Assembly: GCA_964431655.1 (NCBI GenBank)
Contig: CAYSKJ010000149.1
Location: forward strand, 1 to 7,564
Length of the DNA: 7,564 nt
Source: CAYMEV01 sp964431655 [NCBI: uncultured bacterium]
GTDB taxonomy: Bacteria > CAYMEV01
Direction: 5' to 3'
A program made the translations under genes and the position numbers. This document shows positions 6,332 through 7,564 of this stretch, in pieces (the stretch's first letter is position 1; every line of letters starts with the position of its first letter). Under the pieces are notes generated by a model. That model saw only the letters and a list, made by a program, of their open reading frames with translations, did not search any database and had not been told where the DNA came from.

Positions 6332-7291
6332 ATGGATGAAAATCTTATGCTGAATCTGGAGCTTACCCAGTCGTTTTTAAATATCCTCTACTCGGGATAC
6401 CAGGGGAAGCATGTATATCTTAATATACTGGGACAGCTTGGATACAGGCAGTATAATCCCGGAGAAATCGGGGAAACAAAAAATACCCTGGACAAACTCG
6501 GTTCATGGGCTCAGGAGATCTGGCAAAGAAATCCTCTGATAAAGAGGCTGCCAGATGATAAACAGCGTCCTGAAGCAAAAGAGATATTCAGGATTTCAAA
6601 GATTTATTCAGGAGAGCTTTCAGATATTTCCCAAAAGCTGAAAGGAGCTGTTAAAACCTGCCAGAAGCTGCAGGAGAAGGAAAACTCAAAATTAGCCATG
6701 GCCTGTCTTGGGTTTATGAGCTATGCCAGGGAGCACTATATCAATGGCCTGGTTCATTTTTACGAGACCTTCAACTTTGAAGAACAGGCAGACCGCTACA
6801 GGCAGCATAAACTGCATGCACAAAACAGCATCCGGATTGTCCATTTTTATCTTGAAAAGATTAAGACCGGCCTGATAAACCAGGAAGAAGGCCTTTATAA
6901 CAGGTTTTTCATCGACACAGTCATGATGCCTTATATGTTTTCAGCCCAGGTGCAGGATATTAACATGTGTTTTGCCGCATATAAGAACCGGTATGATCAC
7001 AGCGTATTTGACATGGCAGAAACTAATGCCTTCAACTGGGAAAAATACGGCATAAAGCCCGAATTGGCAAGCTACTGGGAGGCCTATGGCTTTATGCCTG
7101 ATGATGCTGTTGAATGGATAAATTCAGGATTTAATTCACCCGGATATGCCGGAGACTGGAAGAACCGGGATTTTGATGTCCGCAGTGCTGTGCAATGGCA
7201 CGATGCGGGCTTTTCACCCAGGAAGGCTCATTATTATGCCCTTAAAGGTATTTATGACCCGGCAGAAGCCGGCAGTCCAGATGATGAATGA
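6332..7291 (+). CDS. Unrecognised all-helical protein with C-terminal W-G-F-P-A tandem repeats
   Basis: I do not recognise this 319-residue protein. It has no signal peptide and no membrane segment, so it is probably cytoplasmic. Residues 1-230 look almost entirely alpha-helical: an N-terminal helix with NLELTQSFLNILYSGYQGK, a charged helix 84-121 (EIFRISKIYSGELSDISQKL and onward) that could form a coiled coil, and a His-rich helical region 131-175 (H135, H142, H159, H162, H171). Residues 234-313 are six tandem units of 13-14 residues with W, G, F/I, P and A at fixed places. Such short helical repeats usually form an interaction surface. The start at 6332 is supported by AAGGA eight bases upstream. 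The next gene starts 32 bases after this stop without a promoter, so the two are probably co-transcribed; a functional link to a nucleosidase is possible but not shown. The reading frame, codon choice and spacing look like a genuine gene. Confidence 0.8.
   Translation: MDENLMLNLELTQSFLNILYSGYQGKHVYLNILGQLGYRQYNPGEIGETKNTLDKLGSWAQEIWQRNPLIKRLPDDKQRPEAKEIFRISKIYSGELSDISQKLKGAVKTCQKLQEKENSKLAMACLGFMSYAREHYINGLVHFYETFNFEEQADRYRQHKLHAQNSIRIVHFYLEKIKTGLINQEEGLYNRFFIDTVMMPYMFSAQVQDINMCFAAYKNRYDHSVFDMAETNAFNWEKYGIKPELASYWEAYGFMPDDAVEWINSGFNSPGYAGDWKNRDFDVRSAVQWHDAGFSPRKAHYYALKGIYDPAEAGSPDDE
7031..7270 (+). repeat. Six tandem 13-14-residue W-x3-G-F-x-P-x2-A units
   Basis: Units cover residues 234-246, 247-259, 260-273, 274-286, 287-299 and 300-313 of the helical protein. 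The aromatic anchor is W236, W249, W262, W276, W289 and Y302. Glycine follows four residues later (240, 253, 266, 293, 306; D280 in unit 4), then I/F (241, 254, 267, 281, 294, 307), proline at 243, 256, 270, 296 and 310, and a closing alanine at 246, 259, 273, 286, 299 and 313. Units 3 and 6 carry one extra residue. The repeat is in protein only; the DNA copies have diverged, so it is old or selected. Confidence 0.85.
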
Positions 7292-7314
7292 TTTAAGAAA
7301 GTACCCTGAAAGGC

Positions 7315-7322
7315 GGGAGAGG
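7315..7322 (+). promoter_or_regulatory. RBS that decides the start of the last gene
   Basis: The purine-rich GGGAGAGG ends one base before the ATG at 7324, with its GGGAG core (7315-7319) four bases away. An in-frame TAA at 7294-7296 excludes any start further upstream except a CTG at 7306. The ATG is therefore the likely start. Confidence 0.6.
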
Positions 7323-7323
7323 T

Positions 7324-7564
7324 ATGAAAAGTCTGCTTGTTTTTCCCATAGAAAAGGAGCGGAGGTATTTTGCCGGCTTTCTGCAGAGGCAGAAAATAAG
7401 CTTAGAGTATTTCAGCATGGCAAGATCAGGAAATCTGATTTATGCGCCTTCCATAAACGCATATCTTGCAGTGGGAGGGCACGGCAAGGTCCAGTTCGGT
7501 CTACAGTCGCAGTATCTGCTGGACAGGCTTGAGGGGATTGCCTTTTTGTTCTGCATTGGTTCAG
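7324..7564 (+). CDS. Nucleoside phosphorylase / MTA-SAH nucleosidase superfamily protein (3'-partial)
   Basis: Eighty codons are visible before the window ends. The protein starts MKSLLVFPIEKERRYFAGFL, like the first strand and E-x-E helix of MTA/SAH nucleosidase (E. coli MTAN has AMEEEV there, with catalytic Glu12). It continues to INAYLAVGGHGKVQFGLQSQ and LLDRLEGIAFLFCIGS, matching the superfamily pattern of a strand, G-x-G-K-V, a helix, and a strand ending in (T/C)-G-(S/A)-A-G. Members split nucleosides such as methylthioadenosine, S-adenosylhomocysteine or futalosine, or phosphorolyse purine nucleosides. The residues that would separate these (the C-terminal catalytic Asp and the base-binding segment) lie beyond the window, so the substrate cannot be stated. 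There is no signal peptide, so it is cytoplasmic. It lies 32 bases after the helical-repeat gene and probably shares its transcript. Confidence 0.7.
   Translation, partial: MKSLLVFPIEKERRYFAGFLQRQKISLEYFSMARSGNLIYAPSINAYLAVGGHGKVQFGLQSQYLLDRLEGIAFLFCIGS

Noticed and set aside
7146-7532. 128-residue + strand reading frame overlapping the last two genes
   Set aside because: It runs out of frame across the end of the helical-repeat gene and into the nucleosidase-like gene. Both of those have family or repeat support and an RBS; this frame has neither.
1-7564. CRISPR array, tRNA or rRNA, insertion sequence or attachment site
   Set aside because: I saw no spaced direct repeats, no tRNA-like cloverleaf, no transposase or integrase coding sequence and no terminal inverted repeats in the gaps.

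Overview
The window carries five genes, all on the + strand and tightly packed with gaps of 32 to about 90 bases. The first gene is cut off at its 5' end and the last at its 3' end. Genes have moderate GC; gaps are very AT-rich. Two of the complete genes encode predicted exported proteins, and the first is very probably extracytoplasmic too. The families seen (GHL10-type glycosidase with FnIII and propeller modules, C69 dipeptidase, DUF3160) fit a free-living, probably anaerobic bacterium that handles polymers and peptides outside the cytoplasm. I cannot assign a phylum from this sequence; uncultured lineages related to Spirochaetota or similar candidate phyla are a guess only.

Layout: (1) 1-2063, C-terminal part of a large modular protein: the end of a GHL10/DUF187 glycosidase domain, two FnIII-like modules, an InlB-type B-repeat module and a seven-motif beta-propeller. 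(2) 2155-3891, an exported C69-family dipeptidase whose catalytic Cys lies directly at the predicted signal-peptidase site. (3) 3954-6239, an exported DUF3160 protein of unknown function. (4) 6332-7291, a cytoplasmic all-helical protein of unknown function ending in six tandem 13-14-residue W-G-F-P-A repeats. (5) 7324 to the window end, the N-terminal third or so of a nucleoside phosphorylase/MTA-SAH-nucleosidase superfamily enzyme.

Each of the three larger gaps (2064-2154, 3892-3953, 6240-6331) holds an exact TATAAT followed by a good ribosome binding site, so genes 2, 3 and 4 could each be transcribed from their own promoter. Genes 4 and 5 are separated by only 32 bases with no promoter-like sequence and probably form a two-gene operon. 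Genes 1-3 may share a theme of breaking down cell-wall or extracellular material (glycan, peptide, unknown); this is inference from domain identity and proximity.

The least explained part is the gene 4/gene 5 pair: an unrecognised helical protein with a very regular short tandem repeat next to a nucleosidase-like enzyme. No RNA genes, CRISPR arrays, insertion sequences or phage genes were seen.
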